62,500 nucleotides of DNA, from the NCBI RefSeq assembly GCF_022869785.1, contig NZ_CP094997.1, forward strand, positions 5,507,501 through 5,570,000. The letters run 5' to 3'. The notes under the pieces are model-generated. The model did not search any database, was not told the DNA's origin, and was given only the letters and a program-made list of their open reading frames with translations. The DNA comes from Dyadobacter chenwenxiniae (GTDB taxonomy: Bacteria; Bacteroidota; Bacteroidia; Cytophagales; Spirosomataceae). Position 1 is the stretch's first letter, and each line of letters begins with the position of its first letter. Shown here in pieces: positions 9,302 through 18,350 of the stretch. The translations under genes and the position numbers were made by a program.

Positions 9302-9317
9302 CACTTTAATTAAAGTG
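9302..9317. repeat. Perfect 16-bp palindrome upstream of mnmG
   Basis: CACTTTAATTAAAGTG is fully self-complementary. It overlaps the left edge of the parS-like site by two bases and lies 20 bp upstream of the mnmG start. It could be an operator for mnmG or part of a partition site; the sequence alone does not decide. Confidence 0.6.
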
Positions 9318-9331
9318 TTCCACGTGGAAAT
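9316..9331. other. parS: parS-like ParB-binding site
   Basis: TGTTCCACGTGGAAAT matches 14 of 16 positions of the symmetric form TGTTCCACGTGGAACA. The 12-bp core TTCCACGTGGAA fits the widely conserved parS core TTnCACGTGnAA perfectly. It lies in the non-coding gap between ybeY and mnmG, about 4.5 kb from the candidate oriC, the usual origin-proximal location. No parA or parB gene is in the window. Confidence 0.7.
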
Positions 9332-9335
9332 TTAA

Positions 9336-9749
9336 CTAGAACAGCGAAAGATACTGATCCTCTTTGGCTCGCATTGCAGCTTTTAGCTTTTCATCCGTAT
9401 CATCATAACCCATCAAATGCAGCAAACCGTGTATTAAGACGCGCCGCATTTCGGTTTCAAAATCAGCTTCAAAAGTTGCCGCATTCTCCTTCACCCTATC
9501 AACGCTGATATAAATGTCTCCTTCGATCACATTGTCTTCCTCACTATTGTCAAACGTAATGATGTCCGTAAAATAGTCGTGATCAAGATATTGTTTATTG
9601 ATTTCCAGAAGATATTCGTCGTCACAAAAAATATAATTCAAATCAGCGATCTCATAACCTTCTGACAACGAGGTATTTTTGATCCATTTCTTTGTCTTAA
9701 CAGGGCGTAATAAGTCGAAATCGACGTTTTCGGTGAAGAAATTAAGCAT
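9336..9749 (-). CDS. ybeY: Endoribonuclease YbeY (rRNA maturation)
   Basis: The 137 residues are the typical short length for Bacteroidota YbeY. The metal-site motif reads HGLLHLMGYDD, with His107 and His111 in place. The third ligand position, His in the E. coli enzyme, is Asp117. Upstream elements NYIFCDDEYLLEINKQYL and TDIITFD match the family. The protein acts in 16S rRNA 3'-end maturation and ribosome quality control. The gene lies between the DUF4175 gene and mnmG on the same strand, as in a transcript serving RNA modification and processing. Confidence 0.92.
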   Translation of the reverse strand: MLNFFTENVDFDLLRPVKTKKWIKNTSLSEGYEIADLNYIFCDDEYLLEINKQYLDHDYFTDIITFDNSEEDNVIEGDIYISVDRVKENAATFEADFETEMRRVLIHGLLHLMGYDDTDEKLKAAMRAKEDQYLSLF

Positions 9750-9886
9750 ACTGGGTGATAAAATATTACAAACATACTAAACTATCCCGTTAAGATCAGT
9801 TTAGCCGGCGACAGCTCGCTTAACAACTTGCTTAAAAAGTGTTAAAACGCAGTCACCAGAATGTTTACAACAAAGGGAGGCTATAA

Positions 9887-12800
9887 TCAGTTCTTAGCCT
9901 GATACTTGCGGAAGTAGGTGTCCACCTCTCTTTTGTAGAACGGAGAGAATGTTGGCGGAATAGTCCGTAGCAGTTCTGTCTGCTTTTCTTTATCGCGGAT
10001 GTATTTTTCAAATGCCGCAGGTGGTTGTCTTGGCAATTGTTTTGCACTTTGGGCTTTGCGTTGCTCGTCTTCGTCTTGCTCCTTCATCGCTTTTTCGGAT
10101 TCCAGCAGTCGTGTTGTGATTTCCTGGTTGCGTTTGATAAGCTCGGGTGTGATGCGTTTGTTTACAAGATCCGTTTCGGTCTCGTCCATTTTCTCAGCAA
10201 TTTCCTGCAACTCTTTACCCATCTGTTTTCCAACTTCTGTTCCTTTCTGCGATTCCATCAGGTCCTGGATCATCTTCCGGATCATCGCCTGTTCAGCCGC
10301 CATTCTGGCCAGCTTCTCGGAATTATTTCCTTGCCCCTCTTTGCCTTCCCCAAGCTTTTTCATTTCACCATTGAGCTTCTCCTGCATTTCGCCCATCCCC
10401 TTCTGTTCGCCTTTTTGCTTTCCTTTCTTGCCCTTACCACTTCCCGGCATGGCCATCGCCATTTGCTGTTGCATCTGGTTGAAAACGTCGCTTAACATTA
10501 ATGCCAGGTTATTCATCGAAGTCATCGCAAATTGTTGCTTCGAAGTCGCCTGATTAATTTGTCGATCCTTAATGCTCTTCACACTCTCGTCCATGTAGGA
10601 CTTCATATCATTAAGCTCACGCGTGATAAACGACTGGATTTGAATAACGCGGTTCGCAAGCGCGTAAAGACTGTCCTCAACGATTTTTGCATCGTCTTTC
10701 AATTTCAGTTGCTGCTGACCAAGTTTGATAAATCTTGGATCTTGCAGACTGACGCCTCTAAAATCTTTCATCAATGTTTCCTGATCAAATGAAAGTGTGA
10801 TCAAGTTTTCAAGAATATCCCGTAAAGCGTCCAGGTTTTCTTGCATTTGCTCCATCTCCGCAGCCTCCATCGCTTCCTGCATAGACTTCGACATTTTCTT
10901 CATGGATTGTGCCGCCTTTTTCTGCGATTCAGAAGCTTTTTTATTCTGTTGCTTGTCTAGTTGCTCCCTACTTTCTTCCATCTGCTCAGAAGCGTTTTTT
11001 TGCTCTTCTTTTTGTGTATCCAAAGGCTGTTCAAGCTCTTCGCTCATTTTTTCGACCTCCTTGGAATCTTCCTGGGCTTTTTTAAACTCGTCCTGGATTT
11101 TTTCCTGCTCTTTTTTCAAATCCTCGTTTTTGCCTTTTTTGTCGTCGGAATTTTTATTCTTGTCATTTTCCTGACTTTTATCTGCAAGCTGATCTTCCTT
11201 ATCTGCTAACTCGTCCAGCTTTTCGGTCAGATTTTCCATTTTCTGTTCAAGTTGCATTTGCTTGAAAAGCTTCATGGTGCGTTCCAGCTCTTTTTCAAGG
11301 TTATTTTCCTTGTTTTTGAGCTTTTCCATCATGCTCGACATGCGGTCGCTTTGCTTTTGTTCAAGGAGTTTTTTCAATTCCTGATAAAGCTTTTCGGTAT
11401 CCTTGTCCATGAGCTCATTCATGAGCTTTTGAAGCTGATCTAATTTGCTTTGCAGCTCCGGGCTCTGCTGATTGAACTGTTTTGATTTTTCGTTTGCATT
11501 CTGATTTTTTTCCTGCAACGCCTGCAATTCTTTCATCAGCTCATCGCGCTTTTTCAGCACCTCTTCAATCTGTTTTTGCTCCTTAAAATCGAGTTCTTTA
11601 TTGCTCTTTAATTTATTGTCAAGATTCGTCAGATCCTTTTGCAGGCTCTGAGCCTTCTTCATGGCCGACTGCATTTGGTCCTCCGTTTCCTTTTCCGACT
11701 TCTTAATCTCCGCCTCTAACTGATCTTTGGAAGGAACAGTAAACTGAATCGACCGAGATTTGGCACTTTTTGGCCCATTCACGCCATCATTATCCCAAAC
11801 CTGGGCATAGTATTCGATCTTGTCGCCCGGAGCCAGTTTAAGGCTGTCTACATACCATTGGAAATAAAAACTCTGTGTGTTAACCGTTTTGTTAAATGGC
11901 ACTGGGATTCCTTTGGCTGGTGAAGGTTCTTTTTGATCCGCCCGCTTCACAGAATAAAACATTTTCAACTGGGAGAAACCATAATCATCACTAATCGAGC
12001 CGCCGAGCACGAGATAATTGTAAAGTGTCGTATCCTGGAAATTTTCGAGACTCATGACGGGAAACTTGTCGGGAACCACATTGATGAAATAACCAATTTT
12101 ATCTGAATTCGTAGTCTCATCATTTTGCAAATTCACCTGATATTGCGATGAGCGCTTTACTGTTTTTTTGATTTCAAAATGCTCCCCATCGCTGCCTTTT
12201 GCACGGTATAATGCCGAATCATCATCAAACTTAATCGCCAGCGCTTTCGTGGAAGAAGTGTTAAAATTCCATTCGACGGTTGTTCCTTCGGGCACAGAAA
12301 GGTTTCCAACATTATTAAGCCCTTCCGCGGGTTTGTTGAGATACGCTGGATAATGCAGGTTTACGTCAAAAGAAAGCAGCGAAGGCCGTTCTGCGACATT
12401 GATCCTGTATTCCTCCGAAGTGAATCCAGCTGCGTCAAACGAGAATGCAACATCTCTTTGCAGGTTTTTGAATGTATAGGAATATGTCTGATTGCCATCA
12501 TTGTTCAACTTAAATCTTGAACCGTTCTGAACCAGATAGGCCGCAGTAGGCAATGCTTCGCCTTTTAGTTTGAGTTTTAATGTAAAATCCTCATTTCTAA
12601 ATGCTTTCAGAGATTTGTTTTCAAGGATAAATGAAAACGGCGCGTAAGTGTAATTCTTCTGGAAATGAATGATCCTGTCTGAGCTGGACGAGAAAAATGA
12701 TGGATTGAAAAGCAAGATTGCCGCAATAGCTGCGAGCGGATAAATAGCATACTTAATGCGCTTTTTATTCTCATTAAAACGAATGGCATCAGAAAATTTG

Positions 12801-13228
12801 ACAATGAGCAGCTGGCCTGATTTCTGGCGAATGCTGGCTTCGATCAGGTCGGATTGCGTGCCGGTTAATCCCCTTAACTGCAATGTATTAACGAGCTTAT
12901 CCCCTATTTCCGGAAAATATTCGCCGATTTGCAATGCGGCCTGCTCATCCGAAATAGGCTTTCTAAGGCCGGAAAGGTGGATTAGCGGCTGGACAACCCA
13001 CTGAAAAAATGAAAAAACGAGCACAGCCAAAAATCCGAAGAACAATGTTCCCCGGACACCAGAACTGAAACGCCCGAAATATTCGATTGTATTGAAAAAC
13101 AAAAACACGCTCAACAGCAGCGCCGCAGAAAGGATAATGCCTTTGAGGAGCTGATTCTGATAGTATTTTTGACGGTATTCCTGAATGCGGAGCAACAGGC
13201 CTTCCATTGCCGGCGTAAAAGCAGCCAT
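9887..13228 (-). CDS. DUF4175-type membrane-anchored coiled-coil protein
   Basis: A 1113-residue protein with two N-terminal membrane segments (about residues 29-50 and 60-80) and another near residue 155. Beta-rich extracytoplasmic-type domains follow to about residue 500, then a very long charged Gln/Lys/Glu coiled coil (about 500-1000). Runs such as KEQEKIQDEFKKAQEDSKEV leave little doubt about the helix. The layout is that of DUF4175 proteins of Bacteroidota, whose function is unknown. Codon use is strongly skewed by the coiled coil, not by transfer. It lies 137 bp upstream of ybeY on the same strand. A TTAGTTTG hexamer-like -7 element at 13312-13319 (minus strand) is a weak promoter candidate. 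Confidence 0.85.
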   Translation of the reverse strand: MAAFTPAMEGLLLRIQEYRQKYYQNQLLKGIILSAALLLSVFLFFNTIEYFGRFSSGVRGTLFFGFLAVLVFSFFQWVVQPLIHLSGLRKPISDEQAALQIGEYFPEIGDKLVNTLQLRGLTGTQSDLIEASIRQKSGQLLIVKFSDAIRFNENKKRIKYAIYPLAAIAAILLFNPSFFSSSSDRIIHFQKNYTYAPFSFILENKSLKAFRNEDFTLKLKLKGEALPTAAYLVQNGSRFKLNNDGNQTYSYTFKNLQRDVAFSFDAAGFTSEEYRINVAERPSLLSFDVNLHYPAYLNKPAEGLNNVGNLSVPEGTTVEWNFNTSSTKALAIKFDDDSALYRAKGSDGEHFEIKKTVKRSSQYQVNLQNDETTNSDKIGYFINVVPDKFPVMSLENFQDTTLYNYLVLGGSISDDYGFSQLKMFYSVKRADQKEPSPAKGIPVPFNKTVNTQSFYFQWYVDSLKLAPGDKIEYYAQVWDNDGVNGPKSAKSRSIQFTVPSKDQLEAEIKKSEKETEDQMQSAMKKAQSLQKDLTNLDNKLKSNKELDFKEQKQIEEVLKKRDELMKELQALQEKNQNANEKSKQFNQQSPELQSKLDQLQKLMNELMDKDTEKLYQELKKLLEQKQSDRMSSMMEKLKNKENNLEKELERTMKLFKQMQLEQKMENLTEKLDELADKEDQLADKSQENDKNKNSDDKKGKNEDLKKEQEKIQDEFKKAQEDSKEVEKMSEELEQPLDTQKEEQKNASEQMEESREQLDKQQNKKASESQKKAAQSMKKMSKSMQEAMEAAEMEQMQENLDALRDILENLITLSFDQETLMKDFRGVSLQDPRFIKLGQQQLKLKDDAKIVEDSLYALANRVIQIQSFITRELNDMKSYMDESVKSIKDRQINQATSKQQFAMTSMNNLALMLSDVFNQMQQQMAMAMPGSGKGKKGKQKGEQKGMGEMQEKLNGEMKKLGEGKEGQGNNSEKLARMAAEQAMIRKMIQDLMESQKGTEVGKQMGKELQEIAEKMDETETDLVNKRITPELIKRNQEITTRLLESEKAMKEQDEDEQRKAQSAKQLPRQPPAAFEKYIRDKEKQTELLRTIPPTFSPFYKREVDTYFRKYQAKN

Positions 13229-13393
13229 ATATGAATGTCGTTAAATCTCTGATGGATTTTTATAACGTATCCGGCTGGCAAAAATTACGATCCGCCTCAC
13301 CACGCATAAAACAAACTAAGATAGCGATTTATATGGAATTCCATCGTTAAAAATGGATTTTTCCGGCCCGGAAAAGTTTATTTTAGAGGAAAC

Positions 13394-14131
13394 TTAAAGC
13401 GTAAGCAAAACACCTACGGAAGCGTAATTGATCCAGTTGAAATTGTAAACTTCGTCACTATCCGCACCACCTTCCACAACCCGGTAACCAGCCTTAATGC
13501 CAAACTTAGGATTAACCTGATAAGCCGCTCCTACAAAAATATCCTCCGCACGTCCTTGCTTTGCAGCCAATGCATCGCCTTCCAAAATCACAGACCAGCG
13601 ATAAGAGGGCTTGTAAGAAGCGTAAAAGTTGACTAGCGGAACGAAGCCAACATTATCAAAATGCGTGTCATTGGATTCGTTTTTGAAGCGCACATCTGCA
13701 TCCCGGATCTTGGCAGTAAGACCTAAACCAACGCGCCAGCGCGTTTTGGCGACAAAATCGTAGCGATAAGTCAGTCGGTAGGAATTGAATTTATAAAAAA
13801 CTTCCAAGGGTTGTCCGGCAGCATAACTAATGCCATTGAAATTGACGTTTTTATCGAATGTTCCGTGATATTTTACAGAAAGTGGGGCATATAATGCACT
13901 GATATTATGCCGTTTAGCAATGGTGTAAGTGCCTCTGATTCTATAAAAAATCTTTGGATCAATGCTTAGATCGTTCGCCAGATTCACTTGCGTGCCGCCC
14001 ACATTTGGAATGCGGACCTTGTTATAATTTGTCCCAAACACCACCCCGCTTTCCAGATCGAGCCGGAACTGCGCGTAAAGCGGTGATGAACAAAGCATTA
14101 AAATGAAGAAAATAATTTTTCGAGATCCCAT
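13394..14131 (-). CDS. Probable outer-membrane beta-barrel protein
   Basis: A 245-residue exported protein of unknown function. A clear signal peptide (ending in SSPLYAQ) is followed by alternating polar/hydrophobic strands such as YRLTYRYDFVAKTRWRVGLGLTAKI and a C-terminal strand ending in YASVGVLLTL, where the terminal leucines fit a beta-barrel. The segments KYHGTFDKNVNFNG and PRFNSYRLTYRYDF-like strands suggest 8-10 strands. It lies between DUF4175 and trpA on the minus strand, with more than 90 bp on both sides, so it may be a separate unit. Confidence 0.7.
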   Translation of the reverse strand: MGSRKIIFFILMLCSSPLYAQFRLDLESGVVFGTNYNKVRIPNVGGTQVNLANDLSIDPKIFYRIRGTYTIAKRHNISALYAPLSVKYHGTFDKNVNFNGISYAAGQPLEVFYKFNSYRLTYRYDFVAKTRWRVGLGLTAKIRDADVRFKNESNDTHFDNVGFVPLVNFYASYKPSYRWSVILEGDALAAKQGRAEDIFVGAAYQVNPKFGIKAGYRVVEGGADSDEVYNFNWINYASVGVLLTL

Positions 14132-14226
14132 ATCCGCACCTATCTAAAAAAACAAACAACCCGATGATGAGTTGTTTGTACAAAAGTGATGCCTGAAGCG
14201 AATTGTTTCCTGAGTATTTGAATGTG

Positions 14227-15033
14227 TTATGCTTCGATCGTTTCAGGATAATCTTTTACATTTCTAACAAAAGACTTAATGTCCTGTTCAAGATCATTGC
14301 TTTCCTGCAAAACGCGGATGAATGCGCTGCCGATAATGGCGCCGGCTGCATAATCAGAAGCTTTTTTAAATGTTGCATGGTCTTTAATCCCAAAACCAAT
14401 CAGTCGCGGATTGCGCAGCTGCATGGCATTCAATCGGTTAAAATAAGCTTCCATATCATCGCTTACACCTGTATTAGAGCCTGTTACGCTTGCAGAAGAA
14501 ACCGTGTAAATAAAACCTTCACTTATTTCGTCAATCTGGCGAATGCGTTTTTCAGAAGTTTGAGGCGTTACCAGGAAAATATTCAGAATGCCGTAAGCGT
14601 CGAAAATGGCTTTGTATTCATTCAAATATACATCCATTGGCATATCCGGTAGGATCAGCCCGTCAACGCCAACCTCAGCGCATTTTTTACAAAAAGCTTC
14701 AATGCCAAATTGCAAAACCGGATTGACATAACCCATTAGCAGCACAGGAACAGAAATGGTCTCACGCATATCCGCCAGTTGCTCGAAAAGGATCTTCACA
14801 GACATGCCATTTTCCAGCGCCCGGTCATTGCTTTTCTGAATGGTTTCGCCGTCGGCAACAGGGTCCGAGTAAGGCATGCCAATCTCAACCAGGTCAGCGC
14901 CGCCGTCCTGCAAAGCCTGTAAAACGCGCATGGTGTCATTCAATTCCGGAAAGCCTGCTGTGAAATACACATTCAGCAATCCGGCTTCATGATGCGCATT
15001 TACGCCGCTAAAAAGATTTGTAATGCGGTTCAT
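14227..15033 (-). CDS. trpA: Tryptophan synthase alpha chain
   Basis: A 268-residue TIM-barrel subunit that cleaves indole-3-glycerol phosphate to indole and glyceraldehyde 3-phosphate, passing indole to TrpB. The catalytic residues are visible: Glu50 in LVEIGMPYSDP and Asp61 in VADGE, equivalent to Glu49 and Asp60 of the Salmonella enzyme. The phosphate-binding end GFGIKDHATF and AGAIIGSAF is also intact. It is the last gene of the trp operon, its start codon overlapping the Dabb gene stop by 4 bp (ATGA). Two unrelated small genes separate it from trpB, an uncommon spacing for this pair. Confidence 0.97.
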   Translation of the reverse strand: MNRITNLFSGVNAHHEAGLLNVYFTAGFPELNDTMRVLQALQDGGADLVEIGMPYSDPVADGETIQKSNDRALENGMSVKILFEQLADMRETISVPVLLMGYVNPVLQFGIEAFCKKCAEVGVDGLILPDMPMDVYLNEYKAIFDAYGILNIFLVTPQTSEKRIRQIDEISEGFIYTVSSASVTGSNTGVSDDMEAYFNRLNAMQLRNPRLIGFGIKDHATFKKASDYAAGAIIGSAFIRVLQESNDLEQDIKSFVRNVKDYPETIEA

Positions 15034-15419
15034 TCTTGTGTCCAGTAATCAATAACCAAAACTTTGTCCAAATGCGGTCCTAACACTTTTCCGAACGCTT
15101 TGTGATCAGGATGCGGAAGATAAACTTCGCGGCCCGCTTCATCATCAAATGTTACAAAGAATGCGTGCGTAAAACCTTGTGAAAGTCCTTCCGGGCTGTT
15201 GTTTGTTCCCCATTCAAGGCCCTTAATCTCCTTTATTTTGGATGGCAATGCTTTAAAAGCCTCTTCCACTTCCTTAATCTGCGCCGGCGTTGCCGAATCT
15301 TTGAATTTAAATAAAACGACGTGACGAAGCATTTTTTTGGTAACAGGATTTTCAGGTGAAGCAGATGCCACAGCGCCAAAAAGGAGCATTCCGGCCATTA
15401 ATAGTAATTTGAAATTCAT
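15030..15419 (-). CDS. Exported Dabb (stress-responsive alpha/beta barrel) protein
   Basis: A 129-residue protein with a signal peptide (MNFKLLLMAGMLLFGAVASA). A Dabb fold follows: LRHVVLFKFKDSATPAQIKEVEEAF, EIKGLEWGTNNSPEGLSQGFTHAF and YLPHPDHKAFG are the family hallmarks. Dabb proteins are small dimeric barrels with varied or unknown activity; here the export signal suggests a periplasmic role. It sits inside the trp operon between the small CxxC protein and trpA and overlaps trpA by 4 bp. It is therefore co-transcribed with tryptophan synthesis, although a link to that pathway is not known. Confidence 0.88.
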   Translation of the reverse strand: MNFKLLLMAGMLLFGAVASASPENPVTKKMLRHVVLFKFKDSATPAQIKEVEEAFKALPSKIKEIKGLEWGTNNSPEGLSQGFTHAFFVTFDDEAGREVYLPHPDHKAFGKVLGPHLDKVLVIDYWTQE

Positions 15420-15453
15420 AATTGGAAAAAAAGATAAGGTTGAATGATGGTTA

Positions 15454-15654
15454 CTATGCGGAACAGTTCAGGCACTCGCCTTCGTCGCTGAATTTTAGGC
15501 GGTCAAATTCGCCGAGTTTTTCTTTGAGTTCAAGGATTTCGTCTTCCAGGTCGCATCTTTCAAAAAGCGAAAGCTCGCCCGAGTTTACTTTTCCTTCCAG
15601 CTCTTGTAGTTTGAGCCTTACGTCAAAAACCTCAGGTAAGGTCAGTGTTGCCAT
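15454..15654 (-). CDS. Small conserved-type hypothetical protein with C-terminal CxxC
   Basis: A 66-residue protein with no recognised family. It is mostly amphipathic helix rich in Glu/Leu (VRLKLQELEGKV, LEDEILELKEKLGEF), probably a short helical hairpin, and ends in GECLNCSA, a CxxC that could bind metal or be redox active. It lies on the coding strand between trpB (21 bp away) and the Dabb gene (34 bp away), in operon register, so I take it as real despite its size. A larger antisense frame over the same DNA has no sensible product. Confidence 0.65.
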   Translation of the reverse strand: MATLTLPEVFDVRLKLQELEGKVNSGELSLFERCDLEDEILELKEKLGEFDRLKFSDEGECLNCSA

Positions 15655-15675
15655 TGTAATGTGTTTATGAGTAAA

Positions 15676-16872
15676 TTAAACGATGTATTTCATGTAAGTA
15701 GCCATGTCCTTATCACCACGGCCAGAGAGGTTTACGATCACATTTTCCCTTTCCGTCGCACCCAATTGACCTAAAATAGCCAATGCATGCGCTGATTCCA
15801 ATGCCGGGATAATGCCTTCATATCGAGTCAGTTCAAATGCGGCCTGCACAGATTCTTCATCCGTTGCCGACATAAAAATTCCTCTTCCGCTGTCGTACAA
15901 ATATGCGTGCTGAGGACCAATTCCAGGATAATCCAAACCGGCTGAAATAGAGAATGGCTCCACAACCTGGCCGTCTTCAGTTTGCATCAAAATCGTGCGG
16001 CTTCCGTGCAAAACGCCTGGTTTTCCCAAAGCTGTTGTCGCAGCAGAATGTCCCGAATTAATGCCTTTTCCGGCAGCTTCCACAGCCACGAGCTTCACAT
16101 CTTCATCATCCAGAAAATGATAAAATGCACCCGCCGCATTGCTTCCTCCACCCACGCAAGCGACCACATAATCAGGTGTTTCCTTGCCGGTTTGCTCTTT
16201 CAGCTGCCATCTCATTTCTTCCGAAATAATAGACTGAAACCGCGCCACCATATCAGGATAAGGATGCGGGCCCACCACAGAACCAATGATATAATGCGTG
16301 TCCACAGGGTTATTGATCCAATGGCGCATGGCCTCATTCGTAGCGTCTTTCAATGTGCGTGATCCGCAAGTCGCTGGCCTCACTTCCGCGCCGAGCATTT
16401 TCATACGCGCCACATTAGGAGCCTGACGCTCAATGTCCAGCTCGCCCATGTAAACAATGCATTCAATGTTCATGAGCGCGCAAACAGTGGCCGTTGCCAC
16501 GCCATGTTGTCCTGCACCCGTTTCAGCCACCACCCGCTGCTTACCAAGTCTTTTAGCCATCAGGATTTGCCCAATGGTGTTGTTCACCTTGTGCGCGCCT
16601 GTGTGGCAAAGATCTTCGCGTTTGAGGAAGATGTTGGTTTTGTATTTTTCCGAAAGCCTGTTTGCCCGGTAAAGCGGCGTGGGACGTCCTACGTAATTGC
16701 GCAGGAGATCATTGTATTCTTTTTGAAAAGAAGGCTCTGCAATGATGCTGAGATAATTTTCGCGCAGTTCTTCGACATTCGGATACAGCATTTCGGGAAT
16801 AAATGCGCCTCCAAAATTGCCGTAATAACCGCGGCTGTCAACCTGATATGACTTCTTTTCTAATGTTTCCAT
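15676..16872 (-). CDS. trpB: Tryptophan synthase beta chain
   Basis: A 398-residue PLP enzyme that condenses indole with serine to give tryptophan. The PLP lysine is Lys95 in GAHKVNN. Further hallmarks are AETGAGQHG, CVGGGSNAAG (phosphate loop), GLDYPGIGP and the C-terminal VNLSGRGDKD. Length and motifs are those of the standard TrpB1 form that pairs with TrpA. It follows trpF by 3 bp. Confidence 0.98.
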   Translation of the reverse strand: METLEKKSYQVDSRGYYGNFGGAFIPEMLYPNVEELRENYLSIIAEPSFQKEYNDLLRNYVGRPTPLYRANRLSEKYKTNIFLKREDLCHTGAHKVNNTIGQILMAKRLGKQRVVAETGAGQHGVATATVCALMNIECIVYMGELDIERQAPNVARMKMLGAEVRPATCGSRTLKDATNEAMRHWINNPVDTHYIIGSVVGPHPYPDMVARFQSIISEEMRWQLKEQTGKETPDYVVACVGGGSNAAGAFYHFLDDEDVKLVAVEAAGKGINSGHSAATTALGKPGVLHGSRTILMQTEDGQVVEPFSISAGLDYPGIGPQHAYLYDSGRGIFMSATDEESVQAAFELTRYEGIIPALESAHALAILGQLGATERENVIVNLSGRGDKDMATYMKYIV

Positions 16873-16875
16873 ATT

Positions 16876-17529
16876 TCACTGCGCTTCCGCCTCTTCTTTC
16901 TCTTTTACACGAACTAAACTGAACAATTCTTCAAGCTTGGCAATGTCTTTCACGCCCGGCTCCGTTTCAAACTGACTATTAACATCAATTCCATAGATAG
17001 GAAGTGTTTTGGACAAAGCGATAATGTCGTCCACATTGTCGACGCTGATGCCTCCGCTGAGCAGAAACGGCTTTTCATTATCATATTTTTTCAAAAGGTT
17101 CCAGTCAAACGGCACGCCGTTTCCGCCTGGATTATCGCCTTTTGTATCAAACAAAAACAAATCACAAAACGACTTATAGTTGTTTAGCATTGCGAAATTG
17201 AATGATGCGTCGATGCTGAATGCTTTGATCACATTAACCCCTTTCTGGCGGATGCTGCGGCAAGTGTCCGGCATTTCGTTACCGTGAAGCTGCGCATATT
17301 GCAAGTCGTATTTTTTGACCGTAGCAAGAATATGGCTAGGGCTTGCATTCACAAACACACCAACTTTTTTAATGTTTTTAGGGATACTTTTTACAAATTC
17401 TTCATCCAAATCTTCGCCAACATAACGGGGTGATTTTTCGTAGAAAATAAACCCGGTGAAGTTAGGCTGTAAGGCCACCACTTTTTCAATGTTGTCTTGC
17501 TGGCGCAGTCCGCAAACTTTTATTTTCAT
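16876..17529 (-). CDS. trpF: Phosphoribosylanthranilate isomerase
   Basis: A 217-residue TIM barrel that isomerises N-(5-phosphoribosyl)anthranilate to the deoxyribulose form. The catalytic Cys is in MKIKVCGLR (Cys6), and Asp is in LFDTKGDNPGGNG. The phosphate site FLLSGGISVDNV and YGIDVNSQFETEPGVKD, the family signature, follow. It overlaps trpC by 4 bp (ATGA), so translation is probably coupled. It is a stand-alone protein here, not fused to TrpC as in E. coli. Confidence 0.97.
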   Translation of the reverse strand: MKIKVCGLRQQDNIEKVVALQPNFTGFIFYEKSPRYVGEDLDEEFVKSIPKNIKKVGVFVNASPSHILATVKKYDLQYAQLHGNEMPDTCRSIRQKGVNVIKAFSIDASFNFAMLNNYKSFCDLFLFDTKGDNPGGNGVPFDWNLLKKYDNEKPFLLSGGISVDNVDDIIALSKTLPIYGIDVNSQFETEPGVKDIAKLEELFSLVRVKEKEEAEAQ

Positions 17530-18344
17530 AGAACCAAAGGATTTAAATTGCTTTGTTGAGTTAAGTCAATTTGTAAATCCGCCAGTGCGGTTCCGGGATT
17601 TACAGTCTTCATAAATGTTTCACCTATTAAAAACCCTTTATATCCGTAACCATACAATCGGTGAATGGTCTCGGCATCTTTCAGGCCGCTTTCTGATATT
17701 TTAACAAAAGAATCGGGAATCTGTTCACTCAGTGCAATTGAAGTTTCAATGGAGGTTTCAAACGTTTTAAGATTGCGATTGTTAACCCCCACTATATCAA
17801 TGTCTTCACCAATGGTTGCGGCAAGCTCTTCGGCATTATGCACTTCCAACAAAACTTCCAATCCCAACTCATGCGCTTTTTGGCTCAATGAAATCACTTC
17901 GGCTGGCGTAAGGCACGCAGCAATGAGCAAAATCACGTCCGCCCCTATCGCTTTTGCCTCATAAAGCTGATATTCATCGATGATAAAATCCTTGCGCAGC
18001 ATCGGGATCATTGGATTGGCATTTCGCGCTTTCAGGAAGTCCGAGAATGAGCCGCCGAAGAAATCAATGTCAGTCAAAACCGACAAGGCAATCGCGCCAG
18101 CATTTGCATAATCAAAAGTCACAACCTCCGGCGAAACGTTGGCATTAATGATGCCTTTTGACGGCGATTTGCGCTTGAATTCCGAAATGATTTTAGGAGA
18201 TGAAGCATTTCTCAAAGCCGCCGACAAGGAAACTGTCTTACGCGCAAACAATTCTTCTTTTTCCAACTCGGAAACCGACTTGTTTTGCTTGGCTTCAATG
18301 ACTTCCTCCCGCTTTCTTGCGACAATTTTATCTAATATGTTCAT
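17526..18344 (-). CDS. trpC: Indole-3-glycerol phosphate synthase
   Basis: A 272-residue TIM barrel that closes the indole ring. The start MNILDKIVARKREEV is the usual N-terminal helix. ISEFKRKSPSKG carries the catalytic lysine. LRKDFIIDEYQLYEA, VGVNNRNLKTFE and ISESGLKD are the other family motifs. It follows trpD by only 6 bp and overlaps trpF by 4 bp. Confidence 0.97.
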   Translation of the reverse strand: MNILDKIVARKREEVIEAKQNKSVSELEKEELFARKTVSLSAALRNASSPKIISEFKRKSPSKGIINANVSPEVVTFDYANAGAIALSVLTDIDFFGGSFSDFLKARNANPMIPMLRKDFIIDEYQLYEAKAIGADVILLIAACLTPAEVISLSQKAHELGLEVLLEVHNAEELAATIGEDIDIVGVNNRNLKTFETSIETSIALSEQIPDSFVKISESGLKDAETIHRLYGYGYKGFLIGETFMKTVNPGTALADLQIDLTQQSNLNPLVL

Positions 18345-18350
18345 CTGTGA

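Noticed and set aside
9999..10553. Long open frames antisense to the DUF4175 coiled coil
   Set aside because: They arise from the Lys/Glu/Gln-rich codon composition of the real gene, giving Phe/Ser/Leu-rich nonsense.
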